From contig NC_133904.1 of NCBI RefSeq assembly GCF_964199755.1, forward strand, positions 496,001 to 560,000: 64,000 nt of DNA, read 5' to 3'. Positions 44,062 through 57,800 of this stretch are shown here, one piece after another (the stretch's first letter is position 1; each line of letters starts with the position of its first letter). The position numbers were made by a program, and so were the translations under genes. Source of the stretch: Larus michahellis. Its lineage: Eukaryota; Chordata; Aves; Charadriiformes; Laridae. The notes beneath the pieces are model-generated. The model was given only the letters and a program-made list of their open reading frames with translations, had not been told where the DNA came from and did no database searches.

Positions 44062-45132
44062 ACGCAGTGGCAAAGTAAAACAGCAGTGGTGGTGCTGCTC
44101 CGGCTCCGGAGGAGTGATCCTCAACCCGCTCAAGGGCTGGCGGCAGCGGCCAGTGCTCTGGTCTCCATGGGGCTCTCGCACAGGGTGGCCTCCCCGGGCT
44201 CTCAGGGGGGAGGTCTCTGTTTTGGGGGGCTCCAGGCTGCAGTCCCAGGGGTGCAGGGGGGTCCTCGCTGCTGCTGGGGCGGGGATGGGGCTTCCTCAGC
44301 ACGGGTTGAGCAGAGCTGTGCCCGCTGCCGCTGTCTGCTGGGCACCCCAGGCATGGACTCCTGCAAGGATGAAACTACCATCTTGCTCGGGGCACGGAGA
44401 AGGGCCTGGGAAATGCTTCGCTGTGAGGACGGGGGCTCGCAAAGCAAAGGAAATCACCCAGCAAAAAGCTCCTGCTGAAACCTCGCCTCCGTTTTTGAGC
44501 CAGCGGCTCCTGGGATGCTGTTGCCGGCGTGGGCCCTGCGGCGGGGAGCGTGTGCCTGCCCCGGGGAGAAAGGGGAGCTGCGCTCGCCCCTCCTCTGCCC
44601 GCGGGCACCGAGCTGGCAGCCGCAGGGCAGCTCCCTCTGGGATAACGGCACCCGGCTCGATGCAGGAGCGCTCGGGAGGTGGGCGCTGGGTGGGTCAGCG
44701 CTGCCCCGTCCCCTCGGCAGCCCGGGCACAGCTCCCCGCCCCGCGGGCGCGAGCGGGCAGTGCCCGGCCTTGCTGGATGCCCGGCTGCACCTTGCAGTCA
44801 CATCGGGCTCTGAAGGTGCACCAGGCGTCGGACAAGGGCCCAGGTGGGGCTGGCGAGTGGGGACAGAGCAGCCGGGCAAGGGGACGGGGCCACAGGGCAG
44901 GTGAAGGCAAAGCGGGAGGTGATGCTGGGGTGGCCCACGGGCTCGGGGATGCCCATGCTTGGGTGACCATTTTCCACCTGGCTCGGCAGCGTCACATCAT
45001 CCCCTGCTCCCCTCCAGCCGCCTCCCCGCAGCAGCACCTTGTGAAAACCAGAGGTAAATGTGAGCCGGGAGGACGCTGGGACGCCGCCCGCCCGTCTTCC
45101 CCCCGCAGTTCGGGCACAGAACGGCTGCGGCT

Positions 45133-47008
45133 CTAGGTGCTGGCCCCGCCGCTGCCGGGTCTCTTCTCGGTGAAGAAGCTTTTGAGCAGCATCACTTGCC
45201 CAATGCTGACCACAAAGAGGATGAGGGTTTCCCCAACCGACCAGTACGAGACCCGGCCGTTGAGGTCTTCGGCTCTGCTCCGGTCCTGCGCTTCCCGCAG
45301 GCGGTAGTGAGTCTGGGAGTCGATCACCGTGTTCAGAGCCTCGTGGATGGTGACGCAGGCGGACTCCATCTGGGGAGACAAGCGTGCTCCATCGCTCCTG
45401 ATGCAGCACAGCTCGGGCCCGGCGCTCGCGGCCGAGGGAGCTGAGGATCGTGCTGGGGCACCCGAGCGCAGGACAGCAGCGCGCTGTGCTGCTGCGTCTC
45501 TGCCAGCCCCGACCCGAGAGCGGTCCCGCTCAAAGGGGCAACGCTGGAGACCGGCTGGTGGAGGGAGCCTGCTCTGAGCACCGGGGCACAGCCGAGGCGC
45601 TGGGGGCCAAGGGCAGGGTCTGGGTCCCAGCCTGGGGCACTGACATCCCTGCGGGCTCACCCCAAGGGATGGAAAAGCTCCGCTGCTCCTCCCTTGTGCA
45701 GGACGGAACTGGGTGCTCAGGCCAGGGGAGGTTCAGGCCCAGATCAGCCCCCCCATCCCTCTCTGCCCGCGCCGCTGGGAGGGGGACGTGGCCTGCGCAC
45801 AGCGGGGCGGTTGGCTGGCGGTTGGCACTTCTGCATTTGGTGGAGGGGAGGGTGGACGAGCCCCCAACTGCCATCCTGTGGGGCCGTTTTGCCGCAAGCG
45901 GGAGTTGGGGCAGGACCTTTCTCCCGCAGCGGCGTGCGGTGACCCACCTGTGTCAGGGCGGTGACGCGGTTGCTCATGTCGGGCAGGATCGGTGGCTCGT
46001 CGCCCACCTGGAAGTCGAAGTAGATGGTTTTGTGGGAGAAGGTGGAGAACTCGTTGCTGAAGCAGAAGGTGTAGACGCCCTGGACTTCGGTGCGGTGCGG
46101 GAAGCTGTCATACTGCTTCTTGGTCTCCTTGTAGATTGTCCTGCCGTTGGGGTCCTCCACGAAGCAGTCCACGTCGTAGTGTCCCCCAGTGATCACCTGC
46201 GCAGGGAGACGCAGGTGGCACCTGCTGAACTACGTGGCAAGAGCCTCCCGCCCCGGAGGGAGCAGCTCTGCCCGGCCCCACGCCTGTGCGCACAGCCGTG
46301 CCCGCAGCGAGCAGGCGCCGTGCCCATGGCTGCCCGCCACGGGACGGGGGCCCAGGCTGGGGGAGCCCCAGGGGAAGCTGTGCCCCACGGTGCCTGCAGC
46401 TCAGGTGGGGTGTCCGGAGCTCAGGTAGGGGTGCCTGGACAGGGCGACAGCCCTGATGGCCGGGCCGGGGGCTCCCGTGGCCGCTGTGGGCACACCCCAG
46501 TACTGTCTCTGAGGCGGGCACTGCCGGGCAGGGGGCCAGGGCTGGGGACGTCGCCCGGTGCTGCACGGGGGGAGCTGGGGGGTGCAGGGGGGAGGCGCAG
46601 CTGCGGCACTGTCTGGGGCTCTGCGGGGCATGGCAGGGGCACGGGTGGGGGAACACGGGCAGGGGCTTGGGGCACACAGTGGGGAATGCGGGCAGGGGCA
46701 CGGGGCCGGGGGTACAAGTGAGGGAGCACGGGCAGGGGGATGGGTAGAGGACCACGGGCGGGGGGATGGGGGTAGAGGTGGGGGAACGCGGGCAGGGCCA
46801 CGGGGCTGGGGGTACGGGCAGAGGGCGACGGGCACAAGCAGGGGCCGGGGCGCGGGCAGGGCAGTACCTGGTAGTCCAGCGTGAACTTGGTGCCGCGCTC
46901 CAGCTCCTGGTGGAAGCACTGCTTGTCGCTGTCGGGCAGCTCGAAGGTCAGCTCGGTGCCGCCGGCCCGCAGCGCGCCCAGCAGCAGGGCCAGCGCCAGC
47001 GCCCGCAT
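45133..47008 (-). CDS. TMED3: p24-family cargo receptor TMED3, three exons
   Basis: Type I membrane protein of the p24/TMED family (gamma class) that cycles between ER and Golgi in COPI/COPII vesicles. Minus-strand exons are 47008-46868, 46196-45948 and 45369-45133; all junctions are GT-AG in phase 0, giving 208 aa (human about 217). A signal peptide ([17 protein letters not shown]) is followed by the GOLD domain: [35 protein letters not shown] and [20 protein letters not shown], with the conserved Cys pair in CFHQ...CFSN. A coiled-coil region lies in about 131-165, the membrane helix at about 172-192, and the tail [10 protein letters not shown] carries the di-Phe ER-export motif. The ending PGSGGAST differs from human. 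Three further in-frame ATGs lie upstream (47020, 47041 and 47053) because of a 33-bp duplication. The chosen start gives the cleanest signal peptide. It is convergent with the GnRH receptor gene and co-directional with ANKRD34C. Confidence 0.96.
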
Positions 47009-47071
47009 CCCGCAACGCATCCCGCCGCTCCCGCTCCGCATCCCGCAACGCATCCCGCCGCTCCCGCCCCG
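47006..47071 (-). repeat. TMED3: 33-bp tandem duplication at the TMED3 start codon
   Basis: Two in-frame copies of an 11-codon unit (CATCCCGCAACGCATCCCGC on the plus strand and its continuation) that place four ATG codons in 46 bases. The copies differ at one base near the end. Confidence 0.85.
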
Positions 47072-47079
47072 CCCCGCCT

Positions 47080-47300
47080 GACGTGGCGCCCTCCCGGCAC
47101 CGGCACCGGCGGCGCTTCCGCTGGGGGCGGCCCCGGAGGCGGTGCCTCCCCCCGCCACCCCCCCCCCCCCCCCCCCCCCGCCCCCGGCACCGGGCACCCC
47201 CCGGCAGCGGGAGCCGAGCACGGCCGGGACCCCGCACGGCGGGGCTCAGGCCCACGCCGAGCTCTTTACGAACGCCGCGATGACATACGAAATCCACGCC
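47080..47300 (-). promoter_or_regulatory. TMED3: TMED3 CpG-island promoter with poly-C tract
   Basis: CpG-dense DNA immediately upstream of the TMED3 start, with a GACGTGGCGCC segment near 47081 and a run of 22 C at about 47158-47179. Promoter role is inferred from position and composition. Confidence 0.55.
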
Positions 47301-47309
47301 GTCCCACGG

Positions 47310-49240
47310 CATCCCCCGCCACCGCGCGCCGGGGGCAATAAACCCACCCAAATAGCCCCGCGCCGCTGGCGCTGCCCGCTCCCACGCGCAGAACGCGGCA
47401 CCCTCCTCACCCCAGCCGCGTCCCCTCTCCCAGCGCCCGACGAAGGCCCCAAACGGTGCTTAAAAAAAAAGGACAAACGCAAAACATCGGAATATTTAGA
47501 AGTGAACGGAAAAGGTGGACTACAGGATTTAAAATTGCACGCTACGAAATATAAGACAAACGTCACTGTTATAGGGAAAATAGGCCTGAAATTCAATATA
47601 TAAGACATTTGACCTGCAGAAAGTATAAACTTTAAGGCTGTAAAAATATAAACCCACTTTTACTCTAAATAGCATATTTAAATCTAAAATGCACTTTCAG
47701 AGAACATTCCTGTGCAGTTCACACCAAACTGCGACGCTGCTCTGTGCAGGAACTGTACAAAGCTTTGCAACAGCCTGGAGAAAGAGGGCAATTGCCCTGG
47801 GCACGGAGCCGGCTGGTCGCCAGCAGTTTTGAGGGGCGGATGGAAGCGCGAGCTGGGCTGATGGAGACGAGGGCAGACCCCGACACCAGCCCCGGCAGGG
47901 CGACACTGCTGCCACTTGCGTGGCAAAGCCCCGCTGCCCGTGCGGTGGGCGTCAGGGCACGTGAGGCTTCCCTCAGTAACCTCACAGGCGATGCTCTCGC
48001 TTGGCCTTGCACAAGCGGCACCACGTTCGGGGTCGGCTGCAGATCCGAAACACCCGCCGAGCCGGCGGCACAGGGCCGAGGGCTGGTTTCTCTCCACAGC
48101 CGGCTCTGTGGGGTGGGTTTGGCTGAGACCGACGGCAGCTACAGCGCACATCCAGCCCCCCGTCCCAACGGAGCGAGGGGTGAGGAGCCACCCCACCACC
48201 CACCTGTGCCTGGCTGGGCTGGGGCCGGGGCCGTGGGGGTGGAAGGGGGGGTCCAGCGGTGCACGGTCTCGCTGCCCTGATGCTGCAAAGCTGCCACGTG
48301 CTGCTGGTGCAGGCGCAGTCCCGCGGCGGGGCGCTGGGTCCCCCGTCTGCAGGGCTGGGTGCTGGGTCCCTCGTCCTGGCTGCGGTGCTGAGCCTGCAGC
48401 TTTCCTCTGCTGGGACCAACCCCTGACGCTCACCACGTGCCATCCTCGGCGACGTGGCGTCCTTGCTCCCCCATCCTTGGCAGAACCTCCTGCGCAGGCA
48501 GGCTGGGAGCGCTCCCCACCCAGGAATTTGGTGCTCGGAGTTGCTCAGTGCGGTGGGAAATACCCCCGAACCTCGGTCGCTTCAGAGACAGAGACGAACC
48601 CGTTCCCGATCCAGGCCCACCGAAGGCGCCGGGTTGCAGCAGTAACGGGTTTAGCTCAGCCTCCGGAGTTTCAAAGCGCTTGGGAATCTCTGAGGCGGAG
48701 AATTGTCTCCCTCTCCAGCGCGGCGAGGGACCGATACATTCAGTGGCTGGGGAGGGGGGTTTCTGCTCTTCCAACCCCCTGCAGCATTAACCTCCTCTCC
48801 TTCCTGGTAGGCACTTCACAAACACACCAGCCCCCTGGCGCGGGGCTCCGGACGGGTTTTGGTGTCAGAACCGGCGGGATGGAAGAAAAGCGGATTGTAA
48901 CTAATGAGGAATAGGGGAGCTGCAGGCCGGAGCCTTGGTGCGAAGGGTGACGATCCCAGATGGCCTGGGGTCGATCTCCCAGGTACCACCTCCTCCCGGG
49001 GAAAGGTCGAGGTGAACGAAGAACGCAAGAGAGACTCCGGCTGTTTGGGCTGGATGCCCGGGCTCCCCCTACAGGTCTGGCAAGTGGGAGCAGGAACCCC
49101 CCGATTCCCCCCCCGGGCACAGATCTGACCCCCACGGCCGCCAGCGCTTCCCCGGGGCCGAGCGACCGCTCTGTGAGGGAACCGTCACGTTTCTGCAGGG
49201 ACAGCACTGGTTTGGTGACCTTCCTGGGAAGCAAACGGTG
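47310..49240. other. Spacer between TMED3 and ANKRD34C, including the probable ANKRD34C 3' UTR
   Basis: An unusually AT-rich block lies at about 47460-47720 in otherwise GC-rich DNA. Downstream of the ANKRD34C stop (toward lower coordinates) a 3' UTR is expected, but no canonical minus-strand AATAAA is evident before the TMED3 promoter, so its end is unresolved. An AATAAA at about 47335-47340 is on the plus strand and fits no gene. Confidence 0.4.
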
Positions 49241-49246
49241 GCATGG

Positions 49247-50854
<1,608 letters not shown>

Positions 50855-50897
50855 TTACTGGTGGGCAAAGGCGACGTCGGCCGGCAGCTGCGGAAGG

Positions 50898-52789
50898 AAC
50901 CGTGAAGGAGAGATGAGGCTTGCTCCTCAGCCCCGGCTCTCACCTTGCCCTGCCTTCCTCGGGGGGGGTTCATGCTCTTGGCACCGCTCCACATCCCACC
51001 ACGTCCCTGAGCCCGTCCACCCCACTCTGTGGCACCAGGAGCCCCCCCAAGCCATCCCCCCTGCCCGTGGGCAGCGCCCACAGCCCCCTGCACACGGGGT
51101 CCACTGCTGCCCAGGGGGTGCCGGGGGGGTGCAAGGCAGGGGAGTGGCCGCGGGAGCAAAGGCCTGGTCTCCTTGGGGTCCCCTGGGGAGAAAGGGCTGA
51201 TCTTTGCCAGCGGGGAGCTGCCTCAGCCCTGCCTTCTCACCGCCGTACTGCGCATCTGCTCCATGGCGTTGGCCCCCTCTCAATAATCTCGTCTTTAGCA
51301 CAGAGTGCGTTTTCCGATCGGCCATGGAGCCTCTGCGCTCCCTTTGTTCCAGAGGACGTGGCTGCCAGGGCCCTGAGGGCACCAATTACCCTTAATTGGC
51401 CTGAGCAGCCTCAGCTGAGACCCCCAGGACCCGCCCTCCCTCTGCCCCGGGGCTGGGGGCTCTATTTAAATGCTGGCCCAGGCCCCCAGTGCTGGTTTGA
51501 GCTCTGAAGGTGCCTGAGGCTCCATCCACCCGTCAGACCAGACTTGTCCACTGGGCTTTCCTCATTGACCTGGGACCTGACTTGCCACCTTGCCCTGGCC
51601 TGATGATTGCTGTTGGTGGGACCTGTCACTGGCTCATCCCTGCCCTGCTCGTGAGGTCTCGCCCCCAGCCTGTCTCGTGGTCACCCTCAGCTTGGGGCTT
51701 GCCCCTCCTTGTGAAGCAGCCTCAGCAATAGGTCTCAGTTCATCTTGCCTCGCTCTTTTCCAGCTCTGCTTGCCCAGTAGCCACACTGGCGTTTGCCTGG
51801 ATGCAGCCCATTTCCCCAAGTGCCAGAGAAATCGGGCTGGTCCTGATGCTGAGATGGTTTCCACTGCGTCTTCCAGGTCTCTCAGGCGGTAAGGCAGAGC
51901 CCACTGGAGACAACGTGAGCATCTCCCAGCACTTCTTGGTCTGGAGCCACGGACTTTGCTTCCCCACTGCTGAAGGAAATGCGAAGCAGCTGCGGTCATG
52001 CTGTCCGTAGCCCCACGCTGCTTCTCGGTGGTGTGAGCCACTCGTGCAGGAGAGTGCTGTGAGAGCAGCTTCTGCTCACGGCAGTCTCTGCAGCAGCACC
52101 AGCTCAGGAGGATCAACAGGCATCGTCTCTGCTGGCAAGTGCTTCCCTGCCACAGCCTGGCCTGGGCTGGCCACGGGAAATTCAGCCAGGTAAGGCCCCC
52201 GAGCATCGCTCCACAGCCACGCTACGCACCCCAAGCGCCTTGTGTCCCTGAGGAATACCACCACCCGTCCCCTGCAGCTCCGAGACCTGGTGGGCTTGGT
52301 GCACACCGCAGAGGTAGCGGCTCGGGGCTGCACTGGAGGCACCAGCAGATGCCCAGCACCATGGAAACACCACAGAGGCGCAGACACAGACCCACTGCCG
52401 GCGTGGCCGGGGGCCCTGCTGCCCGCTTGCCCCACGCTCTCCTTGCCCCTTGCTGCCTGCCCAGCCCTGAGCTGCAGTTTTCCCTCCCCGGGCCGTGCCC
52501 GTCCCTTCCCCGGAGCACCCCCACCTGCGGGGGGCCCGGCCGAGCCTGCCCGGGTCGCTCCGGAGCCCTGGGCAGCCTGCGCTCCTCGGGCCCCCCAACA
52601 GGCCCCCCCCGGGGCACGCACAAGCTGCTCTGCCCGTCCCCTCCGTGCCCCGGCGGACGGGGATCTGCAGCTCCGGGACTTGCTCGCACGGGGGGCGTCA
52701 CCCCCCAGCCCCCTCCCCGCAGCCCTGTCCGTGAGCTGCCCCTTCCCCCCGGGGGGCCCGGGTTAGAGTCCCCCCCTGACGGCTCTCAC
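50898..52789 (-). other. ANKRD34C: Probable ANKRD34C 5' UTR intron
   Basis: The interval is bounded on the minus strand by a donor (GAG then GTGAGA at 52789-52788) and an acceptor (TTCCGCAG near 50898). It contains no recognised exon. A TATTTAAAT box at about 51462-51470 in the plus orientation, preceded by TTAATTGG, might mark an independent promoter, but no downstream gene is seen. Confidence 0.4.
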
Positions 52790-53180
52790 CTCCGCCTCCT
52801 CGCCGGTCGCGTCCCCCGCTCCGCGCTGCCGCCGCAGGGTCCCGGCCCGGGGGCAGCCGCCTCGTCCCGTCCCGCCGGGCTCCGCGGAGGCACCGGAGGG
52901 AGAACGGGGACCCCGGGGCCGGTGCCCCCCCCCGCCGGGGCCGCCCCGCTCCCGCTGTCCGCGGTGCTGATGGCGGGGTGCCGGCGCCCGGTGCCGGGCT
53001 ACCCCTGCGGCCGCCCCGGCGCCCCCGCCCGCATCGTCCCTTATGTGCGCTCCGGGCGGCTGCGTCACCCGCTGCCCGGCCCGCACCGGGGCTGCGCGGG
53101 GACGGGGGGCGGCGCGTCCGCCCCCGGGAGGGTGAGGGGAGCGGCGGGGCGGGGGTGTCCGTGCGCTGCGGGGGTGCGTC
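52480..53180 (-). promoter_or_regulatory. ANKRD34C: CpG island, probable ANKRD34C promoter and untranslated first exon
   Basis: A dense CpG block of about 700 bp. On the minus strand, sequence from about 53030 to 52790 ends in GAGGCGGAG followed by GTGAGAGCC, a strong donor. No ATG-initiated recognisable protein occurs in it. As ANKRD34C lies downstream on this strand with an acceptor just before its start codon, an untranslated first exon is the simplest reading. Another gene reading to the right cannot be excluded. Confidence 0.45.
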
Positions 53181-53229
53181 CCCCTGCCCGCCGGCGGGGG
53201 TGTCCGGGGGCGGGGGTCTGTGTCCCTGC

Positions 53230-53830
53230 CCGCCGGCGGAGGGGGTGCGGGGGTGTGTGTCCGGCCGCGAGCGGGGGGGGGGGGTGTGTGGGGTGTGTGC
53301 GGGGTGGGAGGTGCGCGGGTGTCCGTGTGCGGGCTGTAGGTCCGTGGGGGTGAGTGTGTGTGCGTGCGGGGGGGGTGTGTGTGGGGTGTGTGCACACGTC
53401 GGAGGTGTCTGTGTCCGTGCCGGTGTGCGGGGGGTGTGTGTGTGTGTGTGTCCCCATGTGTGTGCCAGGTGTGTCCCTGTGCGTGTGTGTGACGGGCACA
53501 GAGCCCTGCGTGTGCTGCCGTGGGGGGGTGTGCCGGGCGTCTGGCTGCGAGGGTGTGCTGTGGGCGTGCGTCCCTCTGTGGGTGGCATCCTTGCATCTGT
53601 GTGTCCAGGTCCGTATGTCCTTGCGCGTGTGCATTTGCGTGTGTGCCCATGCACAAGGGTGTGTGCGTGTGCGGGGGGTGCCCATGTCCCCGTGTGTCCA
53701 TGTGCCCACGTGCAGTGGGGGGGGAGCTGTGCCACACGTGTTCCCTGGTGCCATGTGTGCCCAGGCGCTGGGGGTGGACGCACACTGGTGCGCGTGTGCT
53801 GCCAGTGCCCCTGTGCCTGCTGCTGTGCTG
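53230..53830 (+). repeat. Long degenerate GTGTGTGC-rich minisatellite
   Basis: About 600 bp dominated by GTGTG, GTGCGGGGG and GTGTCCGTGTGC blocks with irregular spacing. It includes pure TG runs at about 53434-53450 and a G run at about 53274-53284. Open frames on both strands across it are Val/Cys- or Thr/His-rich repeat translations. Confidence 0.85.
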
Positions 53831-54299
53831 CACTCCCCACGGGTGTTACGGTGCCCAGGTATCACTGCGAGGACCCCCCAGCACTGGTGGGGGCTCCCTG
53901 GGGGGCTGTGCTGCCTCCGCCAGCGGAGGGTTTCTGGACCCAGTGGGACCCAGCTGTGGGCAAACTGGTCTGAGTCCACAGCCAACCCTGCTTGGAGACC
54001 CGCTGAGGTCCCCTCCGATGTCAGTGACCCTGTGGTCTGAGTGTGCATCTGGGGTACCCGAGTGCTCGGTGCGGGGGGAAGCCGGAGTCCCTGCGTACTG
54101 CTCGCTGGGGCTCAAACCTCCCCTTGATGGCAGTGGGAAGTTACTGGGACCAGTGGTCTTCTGCTCTCCCTGCGCAGGCCTCTCCGGTCCCCGAATCCCT
54201 CACCCAGGCAGAAAACCGCTTTTCTGCAGTCTCCAGCCCATTTTACTCCGCGGCTGCTGGGAAGATTGTCTCTTTAGGACTGGTCCCAGCAGAAACAGG

Positions 54300-54860
54300 T
54301 AATTAGGTGGAAGGTGGGGAAATGGTCATAAATGCACAATAAACGCAGAGTTACACATGGCTCTGTAATTTACCCAACTACTGCTGGCTGTAACGGTATT
54401 TCTCATAGCACTCTCTTAGATTAGATTAACATTAGGGGAAATTTCTCTTGTGATTACTAAAATACAGTCTAAAATTGCAACCTTCTTTGATAAAAGATGA
54501 TAATAATAATAATCAGAGCTCACAGAGAAATGAAGTAGGTTTTGTTACGCTAGCAAACATTTAGGAAAACCTTATGGCAGCTTCCTTGTTAGCTCCAGTA
54601 AGGCAGAGACTTCTCAGTAGCTTCTTACACTGGCCATAGAAGCCCTGAAAATGCGTGTGTTTGTCTATTCATTTTCAGATGCATGCACACACACCAGATT
54701 ATTTGTAGAAAAGCTGGACTTAAAAAAAAAAAAAAACCCACCCCAAAACAAATTTAGAACCAACACACTTCTGTAACGTGGGATTACATAAATGCCTGGC
54801 AATTTATAATTAATTTATGAAATACCAAAAAGCGTTTTGTCTGCCCTGCTTTTGCCTTAG
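54300..54860. other. AT-rich block, no gene recognised
   Basis: About 560 bp of markedly AT-rich DNA, including an (ATA/AAT)n trinucleotide at about 54500-54513 and an A run of 14 at about 54723-54736. No repeat family or exon that I can name. Confidence 0.5.
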
Positions 54861-57800
54861 GACTTGGGGTTGGGTCACCGGGGAGAGGAGCTGCAGCCCC
54901 GGCACAGGCTGAGATGGCAGAAATTGCCCCAGGCAGGTGGAAACCGGCCCCTCAGGCGGGTGCTGAGGGGTCCCATCTCCCGCCTTGGCTTCTCTCTGCA
55001 GTGCCGGGGCTGGCCACGTCCTGGAGGGCAGGAGATCTGCCATCAGCTTCATGGAAAGGTTTGTCGGGGCTGTTTCAAACTGGGGGGGTCGCTTGCCCCC
55101 AGCGTGCAGCGTTGAGCTGTAGCAAGGAGTGGGCTGGCCGTGGCTGGAGGCAGAGGGGTGCTGAGGTGCTGAGAGTCACACACAACCTTCTCCAGGCTCC
55201 AATTACTCCTCCTGGTTGCTCTCCTCTTAATTAGGAGTGTCGGCAACAAGCAAAGGGGAGCTGACACCCCCTGACCTGCAAGCAGCCCTCCCTCATCCGT
55301 GAACTTTGCCGTTCCCATGAGTTACGGTCCCTGGGTCAGAGCCCCAGCTGCAGTGCCGGGCTCTCCCGCTCGCTGCCCAAGTGGCTGCGGCGCTGCCGGG
55401 GCTGGGCCTGGCTGGAGAGCAGGAGTGACCTCTCCTTGCCCGTGTTCAGACCTGAAGGTTTGCTTTCCTGCTCCGCCAGCCTGAACTCACTGGCTTCCCG
55501 GTGTCGGCGGGGTGGGAGATGCCCCGGCTCCCAGCAGGAAGGGATGAGCTCCGGCTGCCCGGATGGAGAGGGGCTGCTGTGGCCGGGCTGCCTGCTCTTG
55601 GCTCCGGTGGCAGGGCTGGACGTGGGCCACCATGTGCCGGCTGGGGAGAGCCCTGCCGGGGCTGCGCTGCTGGGACCACGGCCTGGGGGTGGCTGCGGAG
55701 GGGGCTGAGCGCTGATGATACCCCCCAGCCCCTTTCTACACAAACCGCTGCTGTGTTTGTCTTCTGCTTCCTTTTTTGCTGAATAATTCATAATGAGTGA
55801 TTAACAGAGATGCCCTTCCCCCCCCCCCCCCGCCCCTTCCTATTCGCACACGATCACAGGTTGTGTTTTTTTCAGAGCTATTAGTTATTCACAGTGATTT
55901 GCTGAGTAATGTCTGCGCTGCTCCTCGGGCTGCGGTTTAACTCCCTGGTGATTGACCGGGGGATCCGGGCAACCGTTCCCGCTCCCTGCCCGGGTACCAG
56001 GGCTCGGGCACAGCACGCCCAGGGCCAGCTCACCAGGCTCCAAGCATGAGGTTCAGTCGCTGTGAAAGCAAGATGGGATGTGCCTAAAATGGGAGCTTTT
56101 GGTTAGATGGGCGATAGGTTAAGTAGGAGATTTGGGCTAAATATCCCTGCTCCCCCCGTGGTTTACCAGGATAGCGGACAGGAAGGGGGCTTGGCTGAGC
56201 CCAGGGAGGTGTAGAGACACCTGGAAAGTGTCATCTGTGTTGCCTCAGCTTTAACCCCACTGTCCTTCTGGACTGAGCATCTCTAGGTCACCTCTGCTGC
56301 AGGAGCAGCAGCAGCGTGACTCGCTCTTTGGTCGCTGCCAGCCCAGGTGTAGGTCTCAGTGCTGTCTGACCAGGGGAGAGCGAGGGAGACGGAGCAGGGG
56401 TGGGCCTGGGGCCCCTCAGCTCATATGATGTTTATAACCCGGTGCAGGGTGTCCGCAGGAGCTGATTCCTTCCCCCGTCCCTGTCAATCCACAGGGAGAG
56501 GAGAAGCTCTGCCGGCACTGGGGAGGCAGCGGAGGAGCCCGGGGCAGCGCGATGGCTGTGCTGCCAAGGCCAGCCCGGCACCTCCCGTGGCCGCCGGTGA
56601 GCGCAGCGAGCACACGGCTCTCCAGGAACCGCTGCTGCAGTTATCCCGGAGAGCCGGGACCTCCAAGGAGGGAATGGGAATGGCCCCTGCCTGCTGCAGG
56701 ACAGCCTCTGGATCTGCCCCATCCTGGCTATGCAGAGCCAACGTGTCCACCTACCTTCATCCTCACCGGCATCCGTGCCATCCCTGAGGATGCCATGGCA
56801 ACGGGGCTGGCAGGGATGGCTGCGGGAGGAGAAGCCGCAGCTCCGGTGCAAGGGCTGCGAGTGCTTGGTTTGATCCTCGGCGCTGCAGAGTGCCCTGGGC
56901 AGGCTTGGGGGCTGCCGGGGGGGTGGGGTGGCCAGACCCAGCCAGTTTGGGGCAAGACGAGGGTGGAGGCGGTTTTGCAGGTGCCTGGGGTGCCATCCTG
57001 TGCGTGCTCTGGGCTCCGCTCTGCCCGAGCAGCCCTGGGGCAGCAGCACGGGGGACACCGGTTCCCAGAACCCTTATCCCAGCGGAGGGGCTCCTTCTCC
57101 CCCACTGTGCCTTCCTCCCGGGCAGAGAGAGAGGTGAAGGTGACACAACTGTGACACCGAAGAGAATAGCAGAGATGTCGAGTGCTTCCTTGGCCACTCC
57201 AGCAATATCTCACCGCAGACGAGCCGTCGGGCAGCTCTCATCGGCTTATTACAGCTTTCCAAAGTTATAATTAGAGTCTGGCCCAGCCCAGAGGAGGAGT
57301 GAGCTGCTTTCAGCTGCTTGCTGGGACCATAATGGGCCTGTCTGGTTTGTGTGTGCTGCAGCTGTGACCCGCAGGGGCTGCAGTGATGCCGCAGGGGGCC
57401 GAGGCCACGGGCGCAGGCTCAGGGACGGGGTGGCACGGGGCCATCATGGCTCTTTGTGCTTCGAAAGCCCCGGGAGGGGCTGCAGCTCAGCCCATGGCTT
57501 GTCCGAGCCTGGTCTGTCTCCTGGGGAAGGGGCTTCTCCCGAAGGCTCCCCTGGGAGCAGCGGTGCCCGAGCAGTGGGGGGAGGACGCAGACGTGGTGGG
57601 ACGCCAGCCCAGCCTTGCTGCTCCAGCTGCCTCGGCTAAATAGGGACGGTCTCCCCGGGGGCCGCGTGATGCTGGTTCTATTTCGGGTGTTTTGCAGAAC
57701 AGCTGGTGATCATCCACCCCGCCGTGGGGAGGGCTGCGTGCGGCTATTTCTGCCAGCTCATCCACGCGCAGCCGCTTTTTATAAACACGCGTCCCTGGAG

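Noticed and set aside
43796-45136. Plus-strand open frame of about 446 codons
   Set aside because: Antisense to the TMED3 3' UTR and last exon, with no domain and no promoter or signal of its own.
47335-47340. AATAAA on the plus strand upstream of TMED3
   Set aside because: Wrong strand for TMED3 and ANKRD34C, and no plus-strand gene precedes it.
52978-53139. Plus-strand Met-initiated exon-like frame (MAGCRRPVPGYPCGRPG) ending near a donor
   Set aside because: No homology recognised and no downstream plus-strand exon; the minus-strand first-exon reading is better supported.
53230-53960. Open frames of 230-390 codons across the GTG-rich region
   Set aside because: They translate a degenerate simple repeat on both strands and have no other content.
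51420-54300. Search for RASGRF1 first exon, expected near ANKRD34C by human synteny
   Set aside because: No MQKGIRLND-like or PH-domain sequence was found on either strand in the window.
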